A stretch of 41,095 nt of DNA from Microcaldota archaeon (GTDB lineage: Archaea > Micrarchaeota > Micrarchaeia > Micrarchaeales > CABMGC01): the NCBI GenBank assembly GCA_021803945.1, contig JAJZKW010000011.1, positions 1-41,095 on the forward strand, given 5' to 3'. The position numbers and the translations under genes are program-made. The notes under the pieces are model-generated. The model had not been told where the DNA came from. It made no database searches and saw nothing but the letters and a program-made list of their open reading frames with translations. Positions 1 to 9,223 of the stretch are shown in pieces. The stretch's first letter is position 1; every line of letters starts with the position of its first letter.

Positions 1-2003
1 CAGGTCCCGAGTTGGGACAGTGGAAGAATCGTTACGCCCTTCATGCAAGTCACCTATTAAGTGACGAGGTATTACGCTACCTAAAGAGAGTCAGAGTTAC
101 TCCCGCTCTTTGCTAGGGCTTAGTCCCATTGAATTGGGTTTTCGCTGACTAGCGGTGAGCAGGCGTCACCCACTGTACAAAGCCTTACGGCTGTGCGGTG
201 AGTTGTGTTTTTGATAAACAGTCGTTCTTCCCTTGATAATGCTATCTGCGCTTACTAAGCGCAGACATGGCTTGTAGATAACATACGCCACTATTTTGCC
301 GATTTCCCTAACCCGGGTTCCCCTGACACCCCTTGGCTTTTTCAGCCAGCAGCACCTGTACTGGATCTAGGTACGGATCAATGCGATCGTTGCGGATTCC
401 CTTTTCACTGGCTCAAGAATTCAGGCATTGTCAGTTCATTTAGCTGCTTCTCCTCATAATGAGACTCCGCAGCCATTTGTACCTGTTTGCAGCCCTATCC
501 TCAAGCTTCAGAAATCCGCCTTGTGTTGCCACGCCTACGCACTGAGTGTCTGGATATTAACAGACTTCCCTTTTGCGCACGAGTAATTGGCTGTGCGCTT
601 AGGATCGACTAACTCCCAGCTGACGATCATTGCAAGGAAAACCTTGTGCTTCCGGGGAATGGGATTCTCACCCATTTATGCTGTTACTAATACCAGGATT
701 TTCTCTGCTGCACAGTCCACTTGAGCGCAGGCCCAAGCTTCTAGCCGTGCAGCACGCCCCCCTACCCACTATTTGATAGTGCCGAGGTTTCGGTACTTGG
801 TTTAGCCCCGTCCATCTTCGGAGAGCAATATCTCAATCGGTACGCTATGACGCGTTTTTTAAAGGGTGGCTGCTTCTGAGCCTACCTCCCGACTGTCTAA
901 GACACTGCCGTCCTTTGATACACTCAACCAAAATTTAGGGACCTTAACCTCGGATACTGCCTTTACAGCATCGCGACGCTAGCTTACCCAACGTCGCCGA
1001 CTCCCAGAGTCTACGCAGAACACGCATTCGGAGTTTGAGAGGAAAGCAGCCCCTTTCGGAGCTAGACTTCCCAATCGGTAGCTCTACCTCGTGTTCGAGC
1101 TCGTCTGAGGCTATCCTAAAGATACTTCGGAGGGGACCCGCTATTGCCATGTTCGAATGGTCTATCGCCCCTACCCGCAGCTCACCCAACAGGACATGCC
1201 ATGACAGGTTGCGGACCTCCATCGAGTGTAAACCCGACTTCGTCCTAGCCGCGCGTAGATCACAATGGCTTCGGGTCGAATTGCAGTGACTTGAGGCATT
1301 TTCATGCCCAGCACCTCATTGCTTGCGTGCTCTCGCTTTCACTTCGCTGTTAAGCTCGCCACTGCAATGCACTCCCTGGCTCTTGCTTCGAGAAGAATGA
1401 TGAAACACTGGTCCAAGTCCATCGCTCATGGCTTACGCCATTTCGCTTCTGGTCCCTTCATTCCTTTCATGCCTCACCTTCTCGTAACCACCTAGTTTCA
1501 GATCTATTTCAATCCCACGCGTGTGGGTTCTTTTCAGCTTTCGTTCGCACTACTTGTTCGCTATCGGTCTCTAGTCAATATTTAGGGTTGGGGTTTAATG
1601 CCCCGTATTCGTCCGGCATAATAAAGTCGGACTACTCTCATGCTACAAGACTCACTCTGCTTAGCCTACGAGGCTGTCACTCTCTTTGGCAATTCTTTCC
1701 AGAACATTCGGCAGGCATCATGAGTTCTAAAGTAGCCCCACATCTCATTCATTTCGCAATGAATGATTCAGTTCGCCCTCTTCCGGTTTCACTCGTGTTA
1801 CTTACGGAATCGCATAAGCTTTCTTCTCCTGCGTGTACTAAGATATTTCAATTCCACGCGTGCGCTCACGCCTCTATTCAAGGCGTACATCTCGGAAATC
1901 CCAAGTTCAAAGGCTGACTTGCGCCTACCTTGGGCTTATCGCAGCTTGCCACGTCCTTCTTCGCTACCAGAGCCAAGCCATCCCCTAGGTGGCTTAAAAA
2001 ATT
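1..2003 (-). rRNA. 23S ribosomal RNA, 3' part cut by the window edge
   Basis: Reverse complement contains archaeal/eukaryal-type LSU signatures (GAGTAACTCTGACTCTCTTTAGGTAGCG...CCTCGTCACTTAATAGGTGAC near the window start; CCTAGGGGATGGCTTGGCTC...GAAGGACGTGGCAAGCTGCGATAAGCCC at the 5' end near 2000). The 5' boundary is approximate. Confidence 0.95.
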
Positions 2004-2379
2004 ACAAACTTGCTTCTCCTCAAATCAATTGCAATACATGCAATATCACTAGTTTTCATGACCATCGCGTATAGGGGTGGGATAGCCTAAGCTATCGTAT
2101 ATGACATCATCAAGCAGAAAAAAGACCGCTCTCAATACATAAGCTCCTATAAGCTCATGCTGGCCATAAATGCACCGAAAGAGATTAGTAAATAAGGTTT
2201 ATAAATCTGACCTATTTTTATGTTTCCCAGCTTCAAACCCGGCAAACGGCAGAATGGAGGGTTAAGCCGTGCATTTTGCACGGATTCTGGCTGGGTTTCA
2301 GGCCAGCGTTGCGCGATTAAGAATAAGGTACTGCGGTTCTGAAAAAATAAAAAAGAAAAAGAAAGAAGAAAAGAAGGTT

Positions 2380-2622
2380 CTATCTCCTTGATCTCCTTGA
2401 CATCCTGCCCTTCCTGTTCATCTTGGTCCTCGCCACATATCCACTCTTGTCTATGAAGTAGAGGAACCCTTCCTGCCTCTTTACTGTCTCGTTGGTTACC
2501 TTCGCCTTCCTGCCCCTTGGGTTGTTCTTCATTGGCGTCTTCCACACGTGTCCATCTTTACCAAGGAAGTAAAGATATCCGTCTTCCCTGCGTACTTTTT
2601 CTTGTCCGATTCTTTCAGCCAT
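2380..2622 (-). CDS. small basic protein with two copies of a G-Y/F-L-Y-F-x-x-K/D motif; conserved hypothetical
   Basis: 80-aa ORF; repeats RREDGYLYFLGKDGHVWKTPMK and KRQEGFLYFIDKSGYVARTKMN. Confidence 0.7.
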   Translation of the reverse strand: MAERIGQEKVRREDGYLYFLGKDGHVWKTPMKNNPRGRKAKVTNETVKRQEGFLYFIDKSGYVARTKMNRKGRMSRRSRR

Positions 2623-2684
2623 TTAATCACGATATTACTACGACATAAACGTTTTTATATTCATCGTCGTATTTACGAGAGTAA

Positions 2685-2696
2685 AATACATGTATT
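2685..2696. promoter_or_regulatory. 12-bp perfect palindrome AATACATGTATT, candidate operator
   Basis: Perfect self-complementarity, about 50 bp upstream of the metal-binding ORF and just after a TATA-like tttttatatt. Confidence 0.4.
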
Positions 2697-2742
2697 CCGC
2701 CCGAGAGCTACGCCTTTAATAGTTTTCTTGCAATGGCATATT

Positions 2743-2856
2743 ATGGAATACACATGCCCCATGCACCCGGAAATACGGTCCAAAAAGAAAGGCAGGTGCC
2801 AGAAATGCGGCATGACCCTGGTCCAAGACAACAGCAAGCAACAGGCAAAAAAGTAG
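2743..2856 (+). CDS. standalone heavy-metal-binding (HMBD-type) mini-protein, 37 aa
   Basis: MEYTCPMHPEIRSKKKGRCQKCGMTLVQDNSKQQAKK; CPMHPE...CxKCGM is the metal-binding motif usually fused to the N-terminus of Cu P-type ATPases. Confidence 0.75.
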   Translation: MEYTCPMHPEIRSKKKGRCQKCGMTLVQDNSKQQAKK

Positions 2857-2953
2857 GATGGACGGCGGCAGGCGAGAATGTGCATGCCTGGCCAAAACCG
2901 CAATTAGACACATAGCATATGATCTTTGCGTGCGCTGCATCTACTGATTGCTG

Positions 2954-2987
2954 ATATGCGGAATTTCACATCCGCATATTATAAAAG
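2954..2987 (+). promoter_or_regulatory. 9-bp inverted repeat abutting a TATA box upstream of the Cu-ATPase
   Basis: ATATGCGGA-8nt-TCCGCATAT followed by TTATAAAAG; TATA lies about 26-30 bp before the ATG at 3013. Confidence 0.6.
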
Positions 2988-3012
2988 CCAGACACCCTGT
3001 ATTAATGATTGC

Positions 3013-5082
3013 ATGGCAACAGACCCGATATGCGGCATGTATGTCAATGTGAACGAGTCCCGCCTAGTTTCTGAAAGATACGGGAAGAAGTACTATTTCT
3101 GCAGCGGGACGTGCAAGGACCAGTTCGAAAAGCCCGAAAGGGAGATGCAGAGTCTGCGCGCAGCTCTTTTGGTGGCATGGCCTCTTACTGCAGCTGTAGT
3201 TGTGCTGACGTATGTCTTTCACCTGGCTTATGGAGGCTATGTGATATTTCTACTTGCGAGCATAGTGCAGTTTTATGCAGGGCGGAGGTTCTATGCCGGA
3301 ACCCTTGATGCGATCAGGAACAGGTCAGGCAATATGGATATGCTGATAGGCATAGGCACTACTGCAGCGTGGGCATACAGCACGGTCGTAGTTTTTGCAC
3401 CTTCGATATTCTCTACAGGCAGCATATACTTCGACACTTCAACAATAATAATATCACTTATACTGACTGGAACATACATGCAGAGGCTTAGCGAGTCAAG
3501 AGCTGCAGGAGCAGTATCTGCACTGATTGGCATGCAGATTAAGATTGCGCATGTGATAAGAGGCGGCAGTATAACAGACATGCAGATAGAGAAGGTTAAA
3601 GTAGGCGATATGCTGCTTGTGAAAGCAGGAGAAAGGATACCTACAGACTCTGTTGTTGTTGGCGGGAGCGGATCTGTTGATGAATCGATGATCACTGGAG
3701 AGAGCATGCTTTCCCAAAAGAGAGTGGGAGATAAGGTCATTGGAGGTACAATAAACGCTGAAGGGACGCTGAGGGTAAAGGCCACTAGGGTCGGAGCGGA
3801 CACAGAGCTGTCCCAGATAATAAAGATAGTAGAGGATGCAGCATCAAGCAAGGTGCCTGTACAGGAACTTGCAGACAGAATATCATCATATTTCGTTCCG
3901 ATAGTAGTGCTCGCAGGAATAATGTCTTCTGCAGCATGGTACCTGATAGGGGGAGTCGGATTTAACTTCGCTGTGCTCATATTCGTTAGCGTGCTTATAA
4001 TAGCGTGCCCGTGCGCACTGGGCATAGCAACTCCTGCAGCCCTTCTTGTAGCTTCAGGTAGGGCAGCTAAAGAAGGCATACTGGTCAAGGACGGGGAAGC
4101 TCTCCAGATGGCAAGCCGCATCGACACCGTGGTAATGGACAAAACAGGCACATTGACAAGAGGAAGACCTGAAGTAACTGACATAATTCAGGTATCCACA
4201 TATGGCAAGAAAGATATGCTGAGGCTAGCAGCTACAGCGGAAACAAACTCAGAGCATGTTGTTGGGAAGGCCATAGTGGAAAAGGCAAGGAGCAGCAGGA
4301 TAGATATTGAGTTGCCAGCCAGGTTCTCGTACCGACAGGGGAACGGAGTGACAGCCTTCGACAAGAAAGGCACGAAGATCATGGTAGGGAACAGAGATAT
4401 GTTCAGCAGAAAGCAGGTTGAAATATTGGAAGGCAAGCTCAGAGACCTTGAACGTGGTGGAAAGACTGCTCTTATCCTGAGCGTTGGAGGGAGAGTCGTA
4501 GGAATAATAGCGCTTGCAGACGTGCTCAAGGAAGACAGCAGAAAGGCAGTAAACGCATTCGTGGAGTCGGGAAGGGAGGTATGGATGATTACCGGGGACA
4601 ATGAAACAGCGGCAGGCGCAGCAGCGAAAAGCCTGGGCATAAGGAACGTCATTGCCCATGCGAAGCCTAAGGACAAGATGAGGAAGATAGAGCAGCTGCA
4701 AGGAATGGGAAAGACTGTTGCTATGATAGGCGACGGTATAAACGACGCGCCTGCCCTTGCAAAAGCAGATCTCGGAATAGCAATAGGCGCAGGCTCAGAA
4801 GTGGCAGAGCAGGCAGGAGGCATAATACTGATCAAGGACAGCGTATATGATGCTTTCGTCGCGCTGGAGCTTGGCAAGCTCACTATGAGGAAGATAAGGC
4901 AGAACCTCTTCTGGGCTTTCAGTTACAATATGGTGCTGATACCCATAGCCGCAGGGGCGCTGATTCCATTCTATACTGCAAGCATATACAATGTACTGCC
5001 GATGGCAGCGGCGCTTGCGATGGCATTCAGCTCTGTCGCTGTTGTCTCCAATTCACTGCTTATTGCCAGGTTCAGGTCCTGA
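3013..5082 (+). CDS. copA: copper-translocating P1B-type ATPase with N-terminal YHS domain
   Basis: MATDPICGMYVNV...YFCSGTCKDQF (YHS), CPCALGIATPAA, DKTGTLTRG, MIGDGINDAPALAKADLG. The track ORF begins at 2926; 3013 is the better start given the promoter position. Confidence 0.93.
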   Translation: MATDPICGMYVNVNESRLVSERYGKKYYFCSGTCKDQFEKPEREMQSLRAALLVAWPLTAAVVVLTYVFHLAYGGYVIFLLASIVQFYAGRRFYAGTLDAIRNRSGNMDMLIGIGTTAAWAYSTVVVFAPSIFSTGSIYFDTSTIIISLILTGTYMQRLSESRAAGAVSALIGMQIKIAHVIRGGSITDMQIEKVKVGDMLLVKAGERIPTDSVVVGGSGSVDESMITGESMLSQKRVGDKVIGGTINAEGTLRVKATRVGADTELSQIIKIVEDAASSKVPVQELADRISSYFVPIVVLAGIMSSAAWYLIGGVGFNFAVLIFVSVLIIACPCALGIATPAALLVASGRAAKEGILVKDGEALQMASRIDTVVMDKTGTLTRGRPEVTDIIQVSTYGKKDMLRLAATAETNSEHVVGKAIVEKARSSRIDIELPARFSYRQGNGVTAFDKKGTKIMVGNRDMFSRKQVEILEGKLRDLERGGKTALILSVGGRVVGIIALADVLKEDSRKAVNAFVESGREVWMITGDNETAAGAAAKSLGIRNVIAHAKPKDKMRKIEQLQGMGKTVAMIGDGINDAPALAKADLGIAIGAGSEVAEQAGGIILIKDSVYDAFVALELGKLTMRKIRQNLFWAFSYNMVLIPIAAGALIPFYTASIYNVLPMAAALAMAFSSVAVVSNSLLIARFRS

Positions 5083-5152
5083 TTGGTCGGATGGCGAGCT
5101 TCAGATGGGCACTCTTTAAATATATACGCATCTTAATTCTATTTATGATTTT

Positions 5153-5887
5153 ATGATAGAAATAAAACTTTTCAAAAATTATGAGCTCAAGGGATATACC
5201 TTGATAGATGCGTTCCCTGGAGTCGGGCTGGTTGGGCCGATGACCGGAAGCTACATCATAGAGAAGCTCAGGATGGAGAACATCGGATATATTGACAGTG
5301 ACCAGTTCCCGCCAATTGCGGCGATACACGGCGGAATGCCCATGTTCCCTGCACGGATCTACAAGGATGACAGATACAAGATAGTAATAGTTATATCAGA
5401 ATTCGTAATACCTGCCATGGTTGTGTACCAGCTATCAAGGGAGTTGCTTGCCTTCACGAGGAAAATGGGGATATCAAAAATCGTGTCTATAAGCGGTATG
5501 CCATCGAATAAGCCATCCGAAACAGCATACGTTACGTCCCCTGACGCTGCAACCCTGAAGAAAGCAACGAAGCAGGGGATCAAGACCATAAACGAGGGAG
5601 TGGTTGCGGGGGTCGGCGCGCTTCTCATGGCAAATTCAGGCCAGTTCAAGATAGAGTCTATGAACATACTAGTTGAGGTCAATCCTCAGGTCATGGATCC
5701 TAAGTACGCAGAGATAGCCATACGCGCGCTGAACAAGATAACAGACATCAACATAGACCTGAAGGATCTCGAAGAGGAGGCCAAGGTGGTCGAGGCCAGG
5801 ATGAGGGAACTCATGAAGAAGACAAAGGAGACTCCAGAACATTACAACAATGCCGCGGAGGCTACCGGCCCGTCTATGTACGCGTGA
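5153..5887 (+). CDS. PAC2 family (proteasome assembly chaperone-like) protein
   Basis: 244 aa; LIDAFPGVGLVGPMTGSYIIEKL and SISGMPSNKPSETAYVTSPD typical of archaeal PAC2 proteins. Confidence 0.8.
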   Translation: MIEIKLFKNYELKGYTLIDAFPGVGLVGPMTGSYIIEKLRMENIGYIDSDQFPPIAAIHGGMPMFPARIYKDDRYKIVIVISEFVIPAMVVYQLSRELLAFTRKMGISKIVSISGMPSNKPSETAYVTSPDAATLKKATKQGIKTINEGVVAGVGALLMANSGQFKIESMNILVEVNPQVMDPKYAEIAIRALNKITDINIDLKDLEEEAKVVEARMRELMKKTKETPEHYNNAAEATGPSMYA

Positions 5888-5894
5888 TACTTTT

Positions 5895-6001
5895 GCAGGG
5901 GTGGCAGAGTCTGGTCTGGCTGGTATCGGCCACGGAAAAACGCGCGGGACTTAAGATCCCGTGGCTTAGCGCCTTCGAGAGTTCAAATCTCTCCCCCTGC
6001 A
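5895..6001 (+). tRNA. tRNA-Leu(UAA) with a putative D-loop intron (about 5916-5938)
   Basis: Acceptor GCAGGGG/CCCCTGC, anticodon arm CGGGA-CTTAAGA-TCCCG, T-arm GAGAG-TTCAAAT-CTCTC, long variable arm; extra hairpin in the D-loop. Confidence 0.9.
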
Positions 6002-6071
6002 AATTCAAATCGCGAACTCAGAAGCTATTCCATTTGTTGCAATTGTCCCAATGGGCAGTATAGTGCCGGAG

Positions 6072-6680
6072 TTATGGTCTCTGTCTTGATCCGTCGCTCA
6101 TGGCATTACGGATGGCTTCAAAGACTGCAACAGGGCCTTTCGGAACGACTATTGAGCCTTCTCCTTGGGACACAAACACCGCCAACTGTGCTACATCTGG
6201 CTTCTGGCTCGTGTCTACTATGCGCCAGTCGGCAAGGCCTCCTGACCTGACTACAGCATGAATACCTGAATCTGCACGCCAAAGGTACCTTGCCTGCCTT
6301 TCAGATGTGTCAGCCATGCTTCCGTGTGGAATTCCTGTGCTTTCATCAATCTGATAGCATCCAAACTCAACTGGAAAATCAGTAACAACGCGTATGTTTT
6401 TTCCCATTATAACGCCGTCTTTTATCGAAGGGCTTTCAAGTACCAATGCGGCATTTGAAAGCTTCTGGAATTCTTGGGGAACATTGAAGGCTATGCCTTC
6501 GTATACGATGCGCTCTCCAAAAGGCGTATTTGGGGACTGATAAACAGAAATTGTTCCGGTCAATATTGACCGTCCTGTGAGATGCGACAGACCAGACATT
6601 AGAATATTATCCACTTCGTTGTTTGAGGCCAGCCGTTCCCCGTTTCTTGAGGCGTGCTTCAAGGCCTCCTGTAAGTTCAT
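6072..6680 (-). CDS. hypothetical protein (202 aa)
   Basis: Long ORF; likely start MNLQEALKHASRNGERLAS overlaps the stop of an upstream 30-aa ORF by ATGA. Confidence 0.65.
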   Translation of the reverse strand: MNLQEALKHASRNGERLASNNEVDNILMSGLSHLTGRSILTGTISVYQSPNTPFGERIVYEGIAFNVPQEFQKLSNAALVLESPSIKDGVIMGKNIRVVTDFPVEFGCYQIDESTGIPHGSMADTSERQARYLWRADSGIHAVVRSGGLADWRIVDTSQKPDVAQLAVFVSQGEGSIVVPKGPVAVFEAIRNAMSDGSRQRP

Positions 6681-6769
6681 GCGCCTGTCTGATAGAGTAA
6701 TCTCATGTACGATATGGGCAACTTTGATTCTTCCCAGATAATTACCAGATTCTTTGGATCGATTTTCAT
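6677..6769 (-). CDS. 30-aa small ORF, possibly translationally coupled to the downstream gene
   Basis: MKIDPKNLVIIWEESKLPISYMRLLYQTGA; preceded by AGGTT-N5-ATG; ATGA overlap with the next CDS. Confidence 0.4.
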   Translation of the reverse strand: MKIDPKNLVIIWEESKLPISYMRLLYQTGA

Positions 6770-6881
6770 ACTTAAACCTTCCTTTTTGAATGCGATCCGA
6801 AGAAGACTTTGAGATGCAGAGGTTAGGAAGGATCATGCAGCTTTTCAGGCAAACCTGCTACAGCCAGTCTGTTCTTATTTG

Positions 6882-7778
6882 TCAGTACATCTGCTCCAGT
6901 CGTTTAATCCTTTCTGCTGTGGGAGGGTGGGTGGAGAACAGGTTTGATAGCGACTGTTTCTTGAGCGGGCTTGAAAAATAAAGCGATGCTGTCACATCGT
7001 TTGCATTCTTTACCTGAGGCGCATCTGGCCTGCTTGTGTACGCCTCGATCTTCTTCAGCGCATTTGCGAGAGACTGAGGATTCCTTGTGATCCTCGCGCC
7101 ATTGGCATCTGCCATATACTCCCGCTTCCTTGAAATCGCAAGCCTGACCATATATGCCATTATTGGCGCTATTATGCTAAGTGCAAGGGCGATTAAGAGG
7201 AATATCCCGCCGCTGTTGCGGTTGTTTCCTCCGAAGCCGAAGAAGAATGACATGCGTATGGCGGCTGCAGCTAGTCCTATGGCCCCTGCAAACACTATCG
7301 CAAGCATCATGAACTGTATGTCATTGTCTGATATGTGTGAGATTTCATGAGATACAACCCCCTGGAGCTCTTCCCTATTCATCATTGAGAGCAGTCCCGA
7401 AGTGACAGCTATACATGCGTGCTTCTTGTTCCTCCCTGTAGCGAATGCGTTTGGATTGGGGTCGTTTATTATATATATGTCGGGCTTAGGCACCTGCGAT
7501 GCGGCAGCCAGACCATCTACAGCATCAAAAAGCGTAGGGTATTGCGCAGGATCGGCCTTTTTGGCCCCCGACATCTTGAGAATTACCTTGTCCCCTTCGA
7601 AATAGGAGAATGCAGCATACAGAAGTATCACTGCTGCTCCTATGGCAATTGCAAACGGGCCTCCGCCTAGGAATATCACGAATACATACATTATGATGAA
7701 GAATATTGCGCAGAATATGGCCATTAGCAGTATTGATTTGGCCTTATTCCGTGCTATCTCATCGAAGAAGCTTGCCAT
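6882..7778 (-). CDS. htpX: M48 family zinc metalloprotease HtpX
   Basis: VVSHEISHISDND (HExxH), transmembrane segments, FSTHPPTAERIKRL. Confidence 0.93.
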   Translation of the reverse strand: MASFFDEIARNKAKSILLMAIFCAIFFIIMYVFVIFLGGGPFAIAIGAAVILLYAAFSYFEGDKVILKMSGAKKADPAQYPTLFDAVDGLAAASQVPKPDIYIINDPNPNAFATGRNKKHACIAVTSGLLSMMNREELQGVVSHEISHISDNDIQFMMLAIVFAGAIGLAAAAIRMSFFFGFGGNNRNSGGIFLLIALALSIIAPIMAYMVRLAISRKREYMADANGARITRNPQSLANALKKIEAYTSRPDAPQVKNANDVTASLYFSSPLKKQSLSNLFSTHPPTAERIKRLEQMY

Positions 7779-7790
7779 TGTTAAGACCCT

Positions 7791-8405
7791 TTATTTCTTT
7801 CCTGGTTTCCCTTGCTGTTTCTGCGCTGCTCCCTGTCCGTCCTGTCCGATGGAATCGCCAAAATTGACATTTACAGGAGCCCTTTCTGCATCGTCAGGCG
7901 CCTGGAAGAAGTCCTGCTTTGAAAAGTGGAAGAGCGGAGCGAAGATGTTTCCAGGGAACTCCATTATAGCATTGTTGTAATCGAGGACATAGTCGTTGTA
8001 GGATGTCCTGACGAAGGCTATCTTGTCTTCGGTGTCAGCTAACTGCTGCTGCAGCATCTTGAAGTTGTCTGATGCCTTGAGGTCGGGGTAGTTCTCGGCC
8101 ACTGCGAATATGCTTTTGAGGGCCTGGCTGAGCTGGTTGTTTGCTGCAGCCTTATCCTGCACAGACCCTGATATTATCGATGTCCTAAGCTGCGTTATCT
8201 TAGTGAGCACCCCCTGCTCGTAATTCTTGTATCCTTTTACTGTGCTTACGAGATTTGGTATCAGGTCATACCTTCTCTTGAGCTGCACGTCTATCTGAGC
8301 CCAGGCTGTCTGGACCCTGTTCCTCTTTGTTACAAAACCGTTGTAGATTACTATTACAGCTATTATGATTACAGCTACGACTGCAGCTAAAATAAACCCT
8401 ATCAC
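7791..8405 (-). CDS. LemA family protein
   Basis: IYNGFVTKRNRVQTAWAQIDVQLKRRYDLIPNLVSTVKGY; adjacent to htpX as often seen. Confidence 0.93.
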   Translation of the reverse strand: MIGFILAAVVAVIIIAVIVIYNGFVTKRNRVQTAWAQIDVQLKRRYDLIPNLVSTVKGYKNYEQGVLTKITQLRTSIISGSVQDKAAANNQLSQALKSIFAVAENYPDLKASDNFKMLQQQLADTEDKIAFVRTSYNDYVLDYNNAIMEFPGNIFAPLFHFSKQDFFQAPDDAERAPVNVNFGDSIGQDGQGAAQKQQGKPGKK

Positions 8406-8472
8406 GCTATCCTATCTATTATGCTGGTGAAGGCTTAAAAACGTTTAGAACAGTCTTGCGCTTAAAAGCGTC

Positions 8473-9168
8473 CTAGCCCCATCTTTTTATTATGCCTTTT
8501 GCCAGTGATACCGGATCTTCTGAATCAAGCACTGCTGAAATGACTGCGATGCCATAAATATCTAGGCTCTTGAGGCGCATCATGTTCCCATAGTTTATTC
8601 CGCCTATCGCATATATGGGCAGCGATACCTTATCCCTTATCCTCCTGAGCTCCTCGAGTCCTATGATTTCGCTGTCTGCCTTTGTGCCGGTAGGGAACAC
8701 TGAGCCGACACCTAGATAGTCTGCTCCTGAGGCCTGGGCGCTTAATGCCTCTTTGAGGCTTGACGCTGATGCTCCTATTATGCCTTTGAACTGCTTCCTT
8801 GCAAGCTCTAAAGGCATATCGTCTGTGCCAAGGTGCAGCCCGTCTGCCCCTGCTGCAACTGCTATGTCGACCCTGTCATTTACTATGAAAAGGGCCCCGT
8901 ATTCTGTGCACGTATCCTTTATCTCCACTGCACTCTTCAGCATCTCACCTGCAGGCTTTTCCTTGTGCTCTTCTCTATACTGTATTATCTTCGCTCCTGC
9001 TTCAAGGAAGATCCTTGCACTCTGGGCGTGAGTCTGCCCGAAGCTGCTGGATGTTAGGCCATAGAGCCCTTTTGGCAGTGTCCTGGACGCGTGCACCGCG
9101 TCCTTCAGCCTGGCCGTAAGCTCCTTACTGCCTTGGCTTGAATTGGAAATGCCATGAGAAGCTCCCAT
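8473..9168 (-). CDS. thiE: thiamine-phosphate synthase
   Basis: LYGLTS...IIQYREE...FIVNDRVDIAVAAGADGLHLGTDDMP...YLGVGSVFPTGTK...IYAIGGI. Confidence 0.9.
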   Translation of the reverse strand: MGASHGISNSSQGSKELTARLKDAVHASRTLPKGLYGLTSSSFGQTHAQSARIFLEAGAKIIQYREEHKEKPAGEMLKSAVEIKDTCTEYGALFIVNDRVDIAVAAGADGLHLGTDDMPLELARKQFKGIIGASASSLKEALSAQASGADYLGVGSVFPTGTKADSEIIGLEELRRIRDKVSLPIYAIGGINYGNMMRLKSLDIYGIAVISAVLDSEDPVSLAKGIIKRWG

Positions 9169-9223
9169 GTCAGCATATCTGCATTTGGAATTAAAATAGG
9201 TTTCGTATCTGCGTTGGCATTGG

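Noticed and set aside
1-2003. Intron inside the 23S rRNA gene
   Set aside because: Length from the 5' end to the window edge is close to that expected for an uninterrupted gene, and the conserved blocks seen appear continuous; the missing 3' part cannot be judged.
944-2074. ORFs on both strands inside 1-2003
   Set aside because: They lie in the 23S rRNA gene and have no protein-like features.
2080-2130. C/D sRNA upstream of the 23S gene (TTGATGATG on the minus strand)
   Set aside because: No D or D' CTGA at about 12 nt; only a small GATAGC-TTAG-GCTATC hairpin, which may be part of the rRNA leader.
3291-4883. Long antisense ORFs opposite the Cu-ATPase
   Set aside because: Mirror ORFs created by codon bias; low-complexity Ser/Ile/Pro-rich translations and clear coding on the plus strand.
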